Positions 44,795-54,103 are shown, counted from the first letter of the stretch. The stretch is DNA of 64,000 bases from Tolypothrix brevis GSE-NOS-MK-07-07A (GCA_019358985.1 JAHHIJ010000033.1:1-64000); one strand, 5' to 3'. A program made the numbers and translations. The notes: generated by a model not told the origin, from the sequence alone.

Positions 44795-45185
44795 TTGCTC
44801 CACCACCCATTGCAGCCAAAAGGTCTTTTGCTATTCTCTCACTTTCTAGTAGCTCTTTTCGGCTTTTTGCTTCAATGTTGACTTCTTTATCGCCAACTTT
44901 GATATTAATTTTTATTGGCTTGTCTGCCAAGCGATCGCCCAAAAAACCTAAAAAGCTTTTGACATTCTTCATGCTCACTTCAGCCGTCAGCACTCCGATT
45001 AAAGTGGCAAAACCTGGTTTGCTTCCCGCTTCTGGGTTCAAATCTTCGGTGCGATCTGCCTTCTCAACTTCATCCAACTTCCGGATTTCCTGTAGCAGCT
45101 TCTTCGCTAGCTGTTGCCGTCTCTGGTCATCTAATTCTGGATCGTCAACGGCAAAGGTGAATTTTATAATCGGTTCGTCTGTCAT
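44787..45185 (-). CDS. EACC1-like effector-associated protein
   Basis: A 132-residue protein resembling the effector-associated constant component EACC1 described by comparative genomics of NTP-dependent conflict systems: MTDEPIIKFTFAVDDPELDD, QQLAKKLLQEIRKLDEVEKA, a central hydrophobic part (FATLIGVLTAEV) and SFLGFLGDRLADKPIKINIK. In that work such proteins sit beside protease effectors as fixed partners. Here its stop lies inside the start of the caspase-GUN4 gene. The frame runs up to a TTG at 45272, but ATG 45185 fits the family. The family match is from memory of the pattern and should be tested. Confidence 0.7.
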   Translation of the reverse strand: MTDEPIIKFTFAVDDPELDDQRRQQLAKKLLQEIRKLDEVEKADRTEDLNPEAGSKPGFATLIGVLTAEVSMKNVKSFLGFLGDRLADKPIKINIKVGDKEVNIEAKSRKELLESERIAKDLLAAMGGGANA

Positions 45186-45458
45186 TTTAACTTTTAAAGT
45201 CCCGTCATCTACATAGTAATAGATTACACTTTCAGATTTGACGATTCCGGCCAGAAAAAAGATCGTCTTCAAGCGTTCGCATGTCGATTGAATTTATACT
45301 AACGCCAAAATTCCTCAACTATATGAAGATAGACCTAACGCCCTTTTATTACTCTTGCCAGATAAAATTTGAAACCCTATTTTCAGTTCGGAATGCGATC
45401 GCCAGAGCGATAAATAATAATCAGAGCGATCGCATGTTCGTTAAAAGTAAGCTGAAAA

Positions 45459-46079
45459 TTAAACAGCTACCAGATTATTTAGCTGCGATTCACACTCTTG
45501 AAAGACATAATTAACAGCAGCAAATAGTTTATCTATTTCTTGAATGCTGTAAAAAGTAGCATTTCTAGTAAACACATCTTTTTCCAGCTTACCAAACTGC
45601 CAGCGTTCACCATTAGAAACAATACCAAAGACAATTATTTCCAACTCTCCATTAAGTCTTTGGGCAGCAATCATTTCTGCTAAACATTGTGCCCAACCAG
45701 TTTCAAAGTTATCCTGCTTTGCTTCTACTAAGATAAAATAAGGCTTGTCAAATACAACTTTCCCTAAATGAGACTTTTTCGCCAGAATATATTCCGGAAA
45801 ACCTGTTAATCTATTATCAAAAGTGAGTGCTTGATGACTCCATAAAATAAAATTTTTGAGATATTGCTTCCAAACTTCTTTGATAACTGGATAAATCAGA
45901 TTTTCGCAAATAGCAGATTCCGAATTATCAACAACTCCCTCCCGCATCACTAATTCTAAATCTTCTCTAAAATAATTAGAGACATTAAACGCAGTCTCCA
46001 CAATGAAATTCGCTTCAGTATAAATAACCTGAAACTCTTTCAGAACTTCACCGATAATTTTGTAACTACTGAAAGCCAT
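45459..46079 (-). CDS. PD-(D/E)xK-like protein of unknown function
   Basis: A 206-residue protein found as a hypothetical in cyanobacteria. It has FPEYILAKKSHLGKVVFDKP and YFILVEAKQDNFETGWAQCL (E-A-K as the nuclease motif), then AEMIAAQRLNGELEIIVFGI. The pattern fits a small nuclease fold without other domains. The first third is helical. It follows the MalK-type ATPase gene by 21 bp on the same strand, but shared function is not evident. Confidence 0.65.
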   Translation of the reverse strand: MAFSSYKIIGEVLKEFQVIYTEANFIVETAFNVSNYFREDLELVMREGVVDNSESAICENLIYPVIKEVWKQYLKNFILWSHQALTFDNRLTGFPEYILAKKSHLGKVVFDKPYFILVEAKQDNFETGWAQCLAEMIAAQRLNGELEIIVFGIVSNGERWQFGKLEKDVFTRNATFYSIQEIDKLFAAVNYVFQECESQLNNLVAV

Positions 46080-46100
46080 ATAAACTCCTATTAAATAACT

Positions 46101-47234
46101 TCACTTAGGTTGATATAAAGCCTCACCCGTATTAGCATCAAAGACAAATAATTGATGCATATCCAATTCTAAAGTCAAGCGATCGCCTGAACGCAAACGC
46201 ACATCCGCACCCCCTTGCACATTTACCAAAACCCCCGGAGAACCAACTAAATCACCCCTAATCAAAGTCTCCCTTCCCAAAGGTTCCACCACCTTCACCT
46301 CAACCTCTAACTCTCCTTCTTGGCGTTCTTCTCCTGTCGGAGACGCTGCGCGAAGGCGTCTTGGCGGTTCGTTAAGATAAACATATTCCGGACGTATCCC
46401 CAAATCAAAACCTTGCCCTTGGTGCGGCTTTAAACTCTGCCTGATATCATCCGAAACAGGCAACAACTGCCCACCCACATTAAAAGCATTATCCTGAAAC
46501 AAAGAGGGCAAAATATTCATCGGTGGACTACCTAAAAAAGTTGCTACCATCCGATTCGCAGGACGCGCATAAATACTTTGTGGATCGCCAATTTGTTGAA
46601 TTCGTCCTTGATTTAGCACCACAATCTTATCAGCCAAAGTCATCGCTTCAACTTGATCGTGAGTTACATAAACCGTCGTAATTCCCAACTTTTGATGTAG
46701 CAGCTTCAACTCAGCCCTAGTATCATCTCGCAACTGGGCATCTAAATTAGATAAAGGTTCATCAAGTAAAAAAACTTGAGGTTCACGAGCGATCGCTCTA
46801 CCTAATGCTACCCGTTGTTGTTGTCCCCCGGAAAGCTGTTTTGGTTTGCGATCTAGCAAATGTTCCAGAGAAAGCGATCGCGCTACCGTCAAAACCCTAT
46901 CTTGAATCGTCTTTGGGTTAACTTTCCGCATCTGTAACCCAAAAGCGATATTTTGCGCTACCGTCATATGCGGATATAGCGCGTAATTTTGGAAAACCAT
47001 CGCTACATCCCGCTGTCTTGCCGGGATATTGTTTACCAAGCGATCGCCGATAAACAGTTTACCAGAAGTTGCAGATTCCAAGCCAGCGATCGTCCGCAAA
47101 ATTGTAGACTTACCACAACCCGATGGTCCCACCAAAACCCAAAATTCACCATGAGGAATTTCAAAGGAAATATCCTCGATAGCGGTAACGTTGTTAAACC
47201 TACGTTTTATGTCTTCTAGACGAACATTTGCCAT
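46101..47234 (-). CDS. MalK/UgpC-type ABC transporter ATPase with in-frame insertion
   Basis: A 377-residue importer ATPase of the sugar type. Motifs are Walker A GPSGCGKST, Q-loop AMVFQNYALYPH, signature LSGGQQQRVALGRA, Walker B VFLLDEPLSNLDA and the H-loop VYVTHDQVEAMTLADK, then a C-terminal TOBE region (LGIRPEYVYL). Residues about 286-306 (NEPPRRLRAASPTGEERQEG) are extra, encoded by repeat DNA (CTCCTGTCGGAGACGCTGCG, then TCTTGGCGGTTCGTT). The rest of the transporter is not adjacent; this ATPase may serve several sugar importers. Confidence 0.88.
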   Translation of the reverse strand: MANVRLEDIKRRFNNVTAIEDISFEIPHGEFWVLVGPSGCGKSTILRTIAGLESATSGKLFIGDRLVNNIPARQRDVAMVFQNYALYPHMTVAQNIAFGLQMRKVNPKTIQDRVLTVARSLSLEHLLDRKPKQLSGGQQQRVALGRAIAREPQVFLLDEPLSNLDAQLRDDTRAELKLLHQKLGITTVYVTHDQVEAMTLADKIVVLNQGRIQQIGDPQSIYARPANRMVATFLGSPPMNILPSLFQDNAFNVGGQLLPVSDDIRQSLKPHQGQGFDLGIRPEYVYLNEPPRRLRAASPTGEERQEGELEVEVKVVEPLGRETLIRGDLVGSPGVLVNVQGGADVRLRSGDRLTLELDMHQLFVFDANTGEALYQPK

Positions 47235-47277
47235 TGAATTTAAAAGTGATAATTTTTACTCAAGCAATGCTATAAAA

Positions 47278-47485
47278 TCATAAGATTGAAATTTCAGCAT
47301 CGCGTAATATTTTGCGTAGCAATCATGCAGCCAATAGTTTTACCAGCATGAATAGGAATAGTTGCTACGCGTCCATCTTCATGTTCCATGCGTACATGAC
47401 TGCCTTTTTGACGCACCACTAGAAAGCCTACTTTTTCCAAAGTGCGAATAACTGCGTCTCCCGTTAAAACAGGTAGTTTTGGCAT
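47278..47485 (-). pseudogene. Frameshifted hicA-like toxin gene
   Basis: The normal HicA start MPKLPVLTGDAVIRTLEKVG and RQKGSHVRMEHEDGRVATIP are intact. After GKTIG the frame departs from the family and stops at 47294. The proper continuation LLRKILRDAEISIL is found in another frame, reached by a small indel (TGCATGA where a 6-base word is expected), and ends at 47278. The catalytic His is kept, so a truncated product could still be made. It overlaps the upstream hicB-like gene by one base (TGATG). Confidence 0.78.
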
Positions 47486-47707
47486 CAAATAACTACTTTT
47501 TGAATACCGACAAATTCCGGTATATTTTCATCAGTTTCGACTTCCAAACATAATTCAATTACTTCTTTCATATTCACCATCAACTCGTAAGATTGTTTCT
47601 CCTTGGCTATAACAAGCTTTTAGATAAGGAACTTCCCCAATATAATATCCATCTTCATCACGCTCAATGATGATGTAAAATTCGCGTTTGCTGGTATTTC
47701 TTGTCAT
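47485..47707 (-). pseudogene. Frameshifted hicB-like antitoxin gene
   Basis: ATG 47707 opens MTRNTSKREFYIIIERDEDG and YYIGEVPYLKACYSQGETI, a normal HicB core. A frameshift after GETI leads to an early stop, while the expected ELMVNMKEVIELCLEVETDE and NIPEFVGIQKVVI continues in another frame to a stop overlapping the hicA ATG. Both partners of this pair are therefore broken by separate shifts. Confidence 0.78.
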
Positions 47708-47725
47708 AGTTGTATTTACCCGTGT

Positions 47726-48448
47726 TTATTTTGCATTAGTCCAAGCGGGATGAGAAAATAAAGAAGCAATTACACGCACCCCACGCAATTGATTGGAAAG
47801 TGGTAAATGACCTTTAGGTGCGGTTAAATCCCAGGTAAACTCGTTAGGATAACGTGTCCAACTGTTGCCATTTTTCCAGCCAATTTTTGACCAAAAGTTT
47901 TCCCAATTTTTACTTAAACTCAACCAAATTTCTCGCTGGACTGAAAAGCCAAATTTGCCTTCAGAGTGGACTAACCACAGATGATTAATTGTGTGTAAGT
48001 CAGTGGTGGAAAAATTTTCTACTTCGGTAAAATACAACCATTTTCTTTGAACAGCCGTTAATCCTGCCACTTCACACATTTTTTGCAAGGTCAAGCGATC
48101 AGCTGCTTGAAAGTCTTGGACGGCAAGTAGCTGTTGCAAAGAATTGTAATCAATCCCGCACTCCGATTTTAGAGGTACAATTCCTTCAGGGAAACACGAA
48201 AGCAGAAATTCTTTTGCCTTGGGTGCATTAGACTTATAGAGGACTTGGTAGACATTGCCATCAATCCAAGTCGCTTTAGCCTCACGACGTTTTAGTAAAA
48301 ACTCCATCAACACGTTCAACCCTTCATCACCGAGGTCTGATAGCTGCAAAATCAGTTGTTGTTGGACAGCAATAGACCCAGCGATTAACTGTTGAAAGAG
48401 AAGGTCGATGTCATTAGCAGTGCCTGGTACAATCATTGGGTCTGTCAT
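47726..48448 (-). CDS. gun4: Gun4, tetrapyrrole-binding regulator of Mg-chelatase
   Basis: A 240-residue Gun4 of normal size. An N-terminal helical bundle (NDIDLLFQQLIAGSIAVQQQ, LGDEGLNVLMEFLLKRR) is followed by the GUN4 core (YNSLQQLLAVQDFQAADRLT, STTDLHTINHLWLVHSEGKF, GFSVQREIWLSLSKNW). Gun4 binds protoporphyrin and Mg-protoporphyrin and stimulates Mg-chelatase, steering flux to chlorophyll. It lacks the protease parts found in the other two GUN4 proteins of the window. It is divergent from icd. Confidence 0.92.
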   Translation of the reverse strand: MTDPMIVPGTANDIDLLFQQLIAGSIAVQQQLILQLSDLGDEGLNVLMEFLLKRREAKATWIDGNVYQVLYKSNAPKAKEFLLSCFPEGIVPLKSECGIDYNSLQQLLAVQDFQAADRLTLQKMCEVAGLTAVQRKWLYFTEVENFSTTDLHTINHLWLVHSEGKFGFSVQREIWLSLSKNWENFWSKIGWKNGNSWTRYPNEFTWDLTAPKGHLPLSNQLRGVRVIASLFSHPAWTNAK

Positions 48449-48729
48449 GCAATTTCCGGAGTGTTAGCGTAATAGAGCGATCGCATTGCCCCATGCATTC
48501 TGTAAGCTGAAGCATTGATAGCGAAATGTAGTTTACTATTTTTGAGCGTACAAAAAGCAATGGTTTGACTGAATCCCTTGTCTTTGTTCCCAATACTTCA
48601 TACGTGAAATAATGGTAAATTTTGCACCTCATAAATGGATGAAAACAAGACACAGTAACATCTGCCGTCACTCTCAACAACGATTTTCTGACTTTTAACG
48701 GCAGCGTATCTATTAGGAGTGTGTAATAT

Positions 48730-50151
48730 ATGTACGACAAGATTACCCCCCCCACAACCGGAGCAAAAATCTCCTTTTCTAACACTGAACCGATTGTGCC
48801 TGATAATCCAATTATCCCTTTTATTCGCGGCGATGGCACAGGAATAGATATTTGGCCCGCAGCTCAAAAGGTACTTGATGCTGCGGTAGAGGTAGCATAC
48901 AAAGGTACGCGTAAAATTAGCTGGTTTAAGGTTTACGCGGGTGATGAAGCTTGCGAATTATACGGAACATATCAGTATTTACCCGAAGATACTCTCACCG
49001 CGATTCAAGAATATGGTGTGGCGATCAAGGGACCTTTGACAACTCCCATCGGCGGCGGAATTCGTTCTTTAAACGTGGCATTGCGCCAAATTTTTGACCT
49101 TTACACCTGCGTGCGTCCTTGCCGTTATTATGCTGGTACGCCCTCACCACACAAAAATCCCGAAAAACTCGATGTGATTATTTATCGAGAAAATACGGAG
49201 GATATATATTTGGGTATTGAGTGGCAACAAGGAAGCGAAATAGGCGATCGCTTGATCAAAATCCTCAACGAAGAATTGATCCCCGCCACCCCAGAACACG
49301 GTAAAAAGCGAATTCCCCTCGATTCGGGTATTGGCATCAAACCCATCAGCAAAAAGGGTTCCCAGCGCCTTGTCCGCCGTGCGATGAAACATGCCTTGCT
49401 TTTGCCGAAAAATAAGCAAATGGTGACTTTGGTGCATAAAGGCAACATCATGAAGTACACCGAAGGCGCTTTTCGTGATTGGGGTTATGAATTAGTACAG
49501 AGCGAGTTTCGCAACGAGTGTGTCACCGAGCGGGAATCTTGGATTTTGAGCAATAAAGAGAAAAATCCCAACATCAGCTTAGAAGAAAATGCCCGGATGA
49601 TCGATCCTGGGTATGATGGTTTGACTGAACAGAAGAAAGGGGAAATTGTCAAGGAAGTTGAAACAGTTCTTAATGAGATTTGGGAAAGTCACGGCAGCGG
49701 CAAGTGGAAAGATAAGGTGATGGTGAACGATCGCATTGCTGACAGTATTTTTCAACAAATCCAAACTCGACCAGATGAGTATTCGATTTTGGCGACAATG
49801 AACTTGAATGGCGATTATCTGTCTGATGCAGCAGCAGCGATCGTTGGTGGATTGGGGATGGGACCTGGGGCAAATATTGGCGATGCTTGTGCGATATTTG
49901 AAGCTACCCACGGTACTGCACCAAAACACGCCGGTTTGGATCGAATTAATCCCGGTTCGGTGATATTGTCGGGGGTGATGATGTTGGAATATATGGGTTG
50001 GCAAGAAGCAGCGGACTTGATAAAGAAAGGATTGGGAAATGCGATCGCTCAAAGTCAAGTTACCTATGATTTAGCGCGGATGCTAGAACCCCCGGTTGAA
50101 GCGTTGAAGTGTTCGGAGTTTGCCGAAGCGATAATTAAGCAGTTTAAATAG
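48730..50151 (+). CDS. icd: NADP-dependent isocitrate dehydrogenase
   Basis: A 473-residue NADP isocitrate dehydrogenase that makes 2-oxoglutarate, the nitrogen-status signal and ammonia acceptor of cyanobacteria. Motifs are [79 protein letters not shown] and [20 protein letters not shown]. The start ATG 48730 has AGGAG 11 bases upstream. In related organisms icd is controlled by NtcA; I did not find a clear GTA-N8-TAC site in the 281-bp leader. A strong terminator follows at 50283. Confidence 0.96.
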   Translation: MYDKITPPTTGAKISFSNTEPIVPDNPIIPFIRGDGTGIDIWPAAQKVLDAAVEVAYKGTRKISWFKVYAGDEACELYGTYQYLPEDTLTAIQEYGVAIKGPLTTPIGGGIRSLNVALRQIFDLYTCVRPCRYYAGTPSPHKNPEKLDVIIYRENTEDIYLGIEWQQGSEIGDRLIKILNEELIPATPEHGKKRIPLDSGIGIKPISKKGSQRLVRRAMKHALLLPKNKQMVTLVHKGNIMKYTEGAFRDWGYELVQSEFRNECVTERESWILSNKEKNPNISLEENARMIDPGYDGLTEQKKGEIVKEVETVLNEIWESHGSGKWKDKVMVNDRIADSIFQQIQTRPDEYSILATMNLNGDYLSDAAAAIVGGLGMGPGANIGDACAIFEATHGTAPKHAGLDRINPGSVILSGVMMLEYMGWQEAADLIKKGLGNAIAQSQVTYDLARMLEPPVEALKCSEFAEAIIKQFK

Positions 50152-50282
50152 CCCTCAGACTGGAAGTCTGGACGCCACATGCTTTAAGCCGGGAAACCCG
50201 TCCAACGCAGTGGCTCGGCTACAAGAACAAAGCCCGCCTTGTCTACGACACGCTACGCGAACGCGGGCTAATAATTTGGTAG

Positions 50283-50315
50283 GGTGCGTTATGCTTTGCC
50301 ATAACGCACCTTTTT
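50283..50315. terminator. Bidirectional terminator between icd and hicA
   Basis: GGTGCGTTAT and its exact reverse complement flank an 8-base loop, followed by TTTTT. The region 50152-50282 also holds two weaker hairpins. The structure can end icd from the left and hicA from the right. Confidence 0.8.
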
Positions 50316-50589
50316 AGTCAGTATTATTAACGTCTGGCTGTTCATCAGTTGCTTCATTTGCTGATTGTTCAGGAGGTTTTTCTTGGGACATACTATCTAA
50401 TAAACCAGCAGTTTTTAGCAGATTTCTAAGCAAACCTATTTTCAAGTCTTTATTACCGTCAATTGGTATACAAATTCGCGATAAAATTCCAGGTTTGCCA
50501 TAGATATGATGACTACCTTGAACTCGCAATAATATCCAACCGTTAGCTTCTAAGAGCTTTGCTAACTTTTTGCCAGACATCGAGTTCAT
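50314..50589 (-). CDS. HicA-family toxin with acidic C-terminal tail
   Basis: A 91-residue HicA protein. The core is [20 protein letters not shown], with the catalytic His in [13 protein letters not shown], then [17 protein letters not shown] disordered Glu/Gln-rich tail of about 25 residues follows. It is downstream of hicB and overlaps it by four bases. This is a normal, intact HicBA pair, the second in the window. Confidence 0.88.
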   Translation of the reverse strand: MNSMSGKKLAKLLEANGWILLRVQGSHHIYGKPGILSRICIPIDGNKDLKIGLLRNLLKTAGLLDSMSQEKPPEQSANEATDEQPDVNNTD

Positions 50590-50789
50590 ACGGCAATTTC
50601 TATAATTCTAGATTGATCGGTCCTTTCCAGATTTTCAATATCAACCGATAAACAACCTTCTACAGCTTCATAAATATTCTGTAGCAATTCTTCAAAAGTC
50701 TCTCCTTGAGTGGCACAACCTGGAATAGCAGGCACTTCAGCCCAATATCCGCCTTCTTCAGCCTCATGAATGATAACTTTAAGTTTCAT
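50586..50789 (-). CDS. HicB-family antitoxin
   Basis: A 67-residue HicB antitoxin: [40 protein letters not shown] and [13 protein letters not shown]. The N-terminal half is the partial RNase-H fold. It is the first gene of the pair and its stop overlaps the hicA start. Confidence 0.88.
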   Translation of the reverse strand: MKLKVIIHEAEEGGYWAEVPAIPGCATQGETFEELLQNIYEAVEGCLSVDIENLERTDQSRIIEIAV

Positions 50790-51006
50790 GTATAGTATTC
50801 CTTCACGCTCTGGTTTGATTGTCTCTTAATTCACTGTATAAATGCGCTAGAAAGGTAACAGTACTTAAAAAAGGCGGACAAAAAGTTAAGGGAGTCTACG
50901 TCCAGGAAATTATTAAGCTATTAAATTTAGAAGAGTGGAGCCATCGCCCAAAGTCAAGTTATATAATATCCTTTTAATTAACAGTAATAAAAACCTACCT
51001 ACCGTC

Positions 51007-51035
51007 GTAGAGACGTTCCGCCGGAACGTCTTTAC
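51007..51035. repeat. GACGTTCCGCCGGAACGTC-type palindrome
   Basis: A palindrome of the GAGACGTTCC family, imperfect only at one end. It lies in the 462-bp gap 50790-51251, which otherwise shows no gene I can support. Confidence 0.75.
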
Positions 51036-51251
51036 ATTATAAGTAATTTATCGGACATGATATTACTTAACGGCTTTGCAAGAGCGCACTCTACACCATT
51101 TGCGAGAGGTATTCTTTGCTCAAATTTCATTCCCTCACCGCTAATCGTAAAATTTGTGAGAGTCAAAAGTTAAATTTTATAATTATTCGGGAATACTAAG
51201 CTATTAAACCTTAAGAACCATATCGGGTTTTGGATATTTGAAGGCTCACTT

Positions 51252-51920
51252 ATGAAAAAGATTGCTAACTCAATAATCATCGGAATCATCCTCCTTGGAC
51301 TTTGCAGTTGTAACTCAGTCAAATCGACTGATCAAACAAATTCTAATCAAGTTACCAACCAAACTGATTCTCAAGTCCAACAAATTATCAAAATTGGTTC
51401 TTCCAGTTCAACGGTAACTGTTTTAAAGCTTTTAGCACAAGCTTATCAATCCCAAAATAAAACTGTCAAAATTGAGTTTATCTCCAACAGCCAATCGGAA
51501 GGTGCGATCGCAGCCCTAAAAAACGATATTATTGATGTCGCTGGTAGCAGTCGCCAACTCAAACCAGAAGATGATAACAGTGAAGTTCAATATCGTGAAC
51601 TGGCAAAAGATTTGTTAATTGTCGCTACTAATAACAGTGTTAAAGGTGTTACCAACTTGTCAACCAAGCAATTAAAAGCAATTTACAAAGGTGACATCAC
51701 AAATTGGCGAGAATTAGGCGGTGCTAATGCAGATGTTGTAGTATTGGATAGACCCGAAGACGAGTCAGCAAAAAAGTTATTGCGAAAATATTATTTGGGA
51801 GAAGAGAAGACCACAACTAAAGCGGTGATTTTAAACAAAGAAGGAGAGTTAATCGAAACCTTATCAAAAGTATTACCCCTACCCAGAACCAGAAATTCAA
51901 AATGCTCAAAAAGAAGCTGA
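51252..51920 (+). pseudogene. Truncated phosphate-binding (PstS-like) lipoprotein, 3' end replaced
   Basis: The signal peptide IIIGIILLGLCSCNS has a lipobox Cys. The mature part is PstS-like: IIKIGSSSSTVTVLKLLAQA, KIEFISNSQSEGAIAALKND, IDVAGSSRQLKPED and STKQLKAIYKGDITNWRELG. The frame leaves the family at about 51870 and ends after an unrelated tail (LPLPRTRNSKCSKRS). From there the DNA belongs to a histidine kinase gene in another frame. About 100 residues of the binding protein are lost, so it is probably non-functional. Confidence 0.78.
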
Positions 51921-52578
51921 TATTGAATATTTAACAGAAGATTTGCCTAAAATGTTGACTTCCATGAAAATTGGAGCCGATCGCATTCGGGAAATTGTCC
52001 TCAGTTTGCGAATCTTCTCTCGTTTGGATGAAGCCGAGTTTAAAACCGCTGATATCCATGAAGGGATTGACAGTACCCTGTTAATTTTACAACACCGGCT
52101 CAAATTCCAAAGCGTAGATGCAAAGCAGCTTGTCGATAGACATCGCCCTCAAATTACAGTGATTAAAGAATATGGTGAAATACCTAAAATTCAGTGTTTT
52201 GCAGGACAATTGAATCAGGTATTTATGAACATCCTAGCAAATGCTATTGATGCTTTAGAAGAGGCTTTTCACAACGGGCTTTGTCCAGAACCTATAATTC
52301 GTATTTCTTCAACCCAGGTGAATGAAAATGCCGTTGTTTGTATTGCTGATAATGGCACAGGGATTCCAGAAGCAATCCAGTCACTTCTATTTGACCCCTT
52401 CTTCACCACTAAACCTGTTGGTAAAGGGACTGGTATGGGATTATCAATTAGCTACCAGATTATTACTGAAAAACATCGTGGCTCGTTACGGTGCATTTCA
52501 TCACCGGGGCAAGGTACAGAATTTGTAATTACAATCCCGATTCGAGAAGTCGGAGTAGCAATTTTTGAGAAATCTTGA
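51871..52578 (+). pseudogene. 5'-truncated sensor histidine kinase
   Basis: In a frame shifted from the PstS-like gene, the text YPYPEPEIQNAQKEADIEYL opens at the junction and continues ADRIREIVLSLRIFSRLDEA, the ATP-binding N box NQVFMNILANAIDALEEAF, G1 ADNGTGIPEAIQ and the F/G2 boxes FDPFFTTKPVGKGTGMGLS. The phospho-accepting His box, which lies just before this segment in the family, is absent. The first Met is at 51943. It is the tail of a kinase joined to pstS by a deletion. Confidence 0.8.
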
Positions 52579-52719
52579 CCTGTAAACGCCAAGAAGGTAT
52601 GACATTTCTATAAGTAATTTAAATGAGCAAATTAAATAAATTAGTGCAGGAATTTCTCAAGCAACTCCCGGAAATTAGGAGTTAGGAATTACTGCCTCCT
52701 AACTCCTAAGAGCGAAAAA

Positions 52720-53313
52720 TTAATTACTAATAGTAGCCTTCAACAAACTCAGCAAAATATCAATTGGAGTCAGATAAATTTCCTTAAAATCAATAGTCAC
52801 TGTATTACTTTCTAGTTTTAAAAATCTCCAAATACTACCTGTCGTCACAACTCCATATATCGATTTAATTTGATTATCTTTGTTGAAGTTAAAAATTTGA
52901 GCAGCTAGCATTGCAGAAATACATTGCGGAATTGCAGCATTCAAATTCTCTTTCTTTGCCTCGACAATAACTGCTACAGGCGCTTCTATACTAAGTTGCT
53001 CGCTCGATTTGCTTATTAAAAAATCGCAAACTCCATTTAGTCCTTTTGTCGAGTCAACATTAAACTCAGTTCCCGAAAACAAACTGATTTCTGGATTATT
53101 TTCTTTTAAATCTCCTAATATTGGAGCAATCAAAAATTCCGAACGAGCTTTTTCTGTATTTATAGCAGTAGCTAGAGGTAAATTCCTTCGCAAGGTTTCA
53201 TTTAGCCATGAGCTAGCAACTGTAGATTCACCCTGCAAGAATCCGCTAACTTCAACAATATTTAGGTTAAAGTTCTTTTTTAAAGCTTCAAGTGTGAAGT
53301 CACTATATGACAT
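52720..53313 (-). CDS. PD-(D/E)xK-like protein of unknown function
   Basis: A 197-residue protein. LFSGTEFNVDSTKGLNGVCD and FLISKSSEQLSIEAPVAVIV lead into EAKKENLNAAIPQCISAMLA, which fits the D...E-x-K pattern of restriction-like nucleases. It resembles the 206-residue protein at 45459 in layout but not closely in sequence. It is flanked by non-coding DNA and stands alone. Function is unknown. Confidence 0.6.
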   Translation of the reverse strand: MSYSDFTLEALKKNFNLNIVEVSGFLQGESTVASSWLNETLRRNLPLATAINTEKARSEFLIAPILGDLKENNPEISLFSGTEFNVDSTKGLNGVCDFLISKSSEQLSIEAPVAVIVEAKKENLNAAIPQCISAMLAAQIFNFNKDNQIKSIYGVVTTGSIWRFLKLESNTVTIDFKEIYLTPIDILLSLLKATISN

Positions 53314-53422
53314 AAAAATTTTATGTATTAGATAGTTAAGATTACGAGTTGAATCACCAATATCTGTAATTTCGTCAGACTCCTAGCTGTTCTGTACCGT
53401 GAATTCTATTCACCAGATACAA

Positions 53423-54103
53423 TCACTGCGACAAATCCCCAAACCTTTCTTGATACTGCCTCAACATCGCTTCCATTTCTGTTAGTCGCTGTTCTGCTTG
53501 TTCCGCTCGTTGGCGTTCTTGTTCTAATTGCTGCGAAATCTCAACATAGGAAAAAAACTTATTACCGTCGGGACGATAAATTTGTAACTCATCCCCAGAC
53601 ATATCAAACCGAATATTTAAGCGAGGACTAACCCAATTATCAATCGAACCAAGCGCATCCAAGCCAAATTCACCCCGCAGCCAGCCATCAAGCGTATTCT
53701 TTTCTGGATCATAAATATAATACTCTTCAATTCCGTAGCGCTCATAGAAGAGTAGCTTTTTATCCATATCAATTGAAGAATTACTTAGTGAGAGAATTTC
53801 AAACACTACCTGGGGAGGAATTCCCTCTTCTTCCCATTGTTTATAAGAACCTCTATCACCCTTGGGTCTACCAAAAGCTACCATGACATCAGGAGCAGTA
53901 ACGATTGTATTGCGTCCTTCCACCGGATACCAAAATAAGTCCCCAGCGACAAATACATTGGGGTCATTAGTATACATCCAATTCAGGTTTTGCTGAATCG
54001 CTAAAATCCAGCGAAACTGCTTTGTATTATCTGCCATTGGCTTGCCATCACTTTCTGGGTAGATGACTGCTGATTGGTTTGGTGATTCAATTTGAGAAAC
54101 CAT
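53423..54103 (-). CDS. Uma2 family endonuclease-like protein
   Basis: A 226-residue Uma2 (DUF820) protein. Core motifs are VTAPDVMVAFGRPKGDRGSY, IPPQVVFEILSLSNSSID and YERYGIEEYYIYDPEKNTLD. The end (about 190-220) is a Glu/Arg/Gln-rich coiled coil (QLEQERQRAEQAEQRLTEM). This form, with the coiled-coil tail, resembles the gene at 16781. Role unknown. Confidence 0.86.
   Translation of the reverse strand: MVSQIESPNQSAVIYPESDGKPMADNTKQFRWILAIQQNLNWMYTNDPNVFVAGDLFWYPVEGRNTIVTAPDVMVAFGRPKGDRGSYKQWEEEGIPPQVVFEILSLSNSSIDMDKKLLFYERYGIEEYYIYDPEKNTLDGWLRGEFGLDALGSIDNWVSPRLNIRFDMSGDELQIYRPDGNKFFSYVEISQQLEQERQRAEQAEQRLTEMEAMLRQYQERFGDLSQ

Noticed and set aside
44875-45216. Plus-strand frame of 113 codons opposite the EACC1-like gene
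   Set aside because: Ser/Phe-rich composition typical of an antisense shadow, no ribosome site, no family likeness.
48449-48729. NtcA-binding site upstream of icd
   Set aside because: Expected from related cyanobacteria, but no GTA-N8-TAC match with a suitably placed -10 box was found by eye.
50941-50970. About 25 bp resembling the 3' part of icd (ATCGCCCAAAGTCAAGTTA)
   Set aside because: Too short and imperfect to claim a duplicated icd fragment.
52623-52691. Small plus-strand frame MSKLNKLVQEFLKQLPEIRS
   Set aside because: Only about 20 codons, no clear ribosome site, and its end lies in repeat-type DNA. It may be a gene scrap but I cannot support it.
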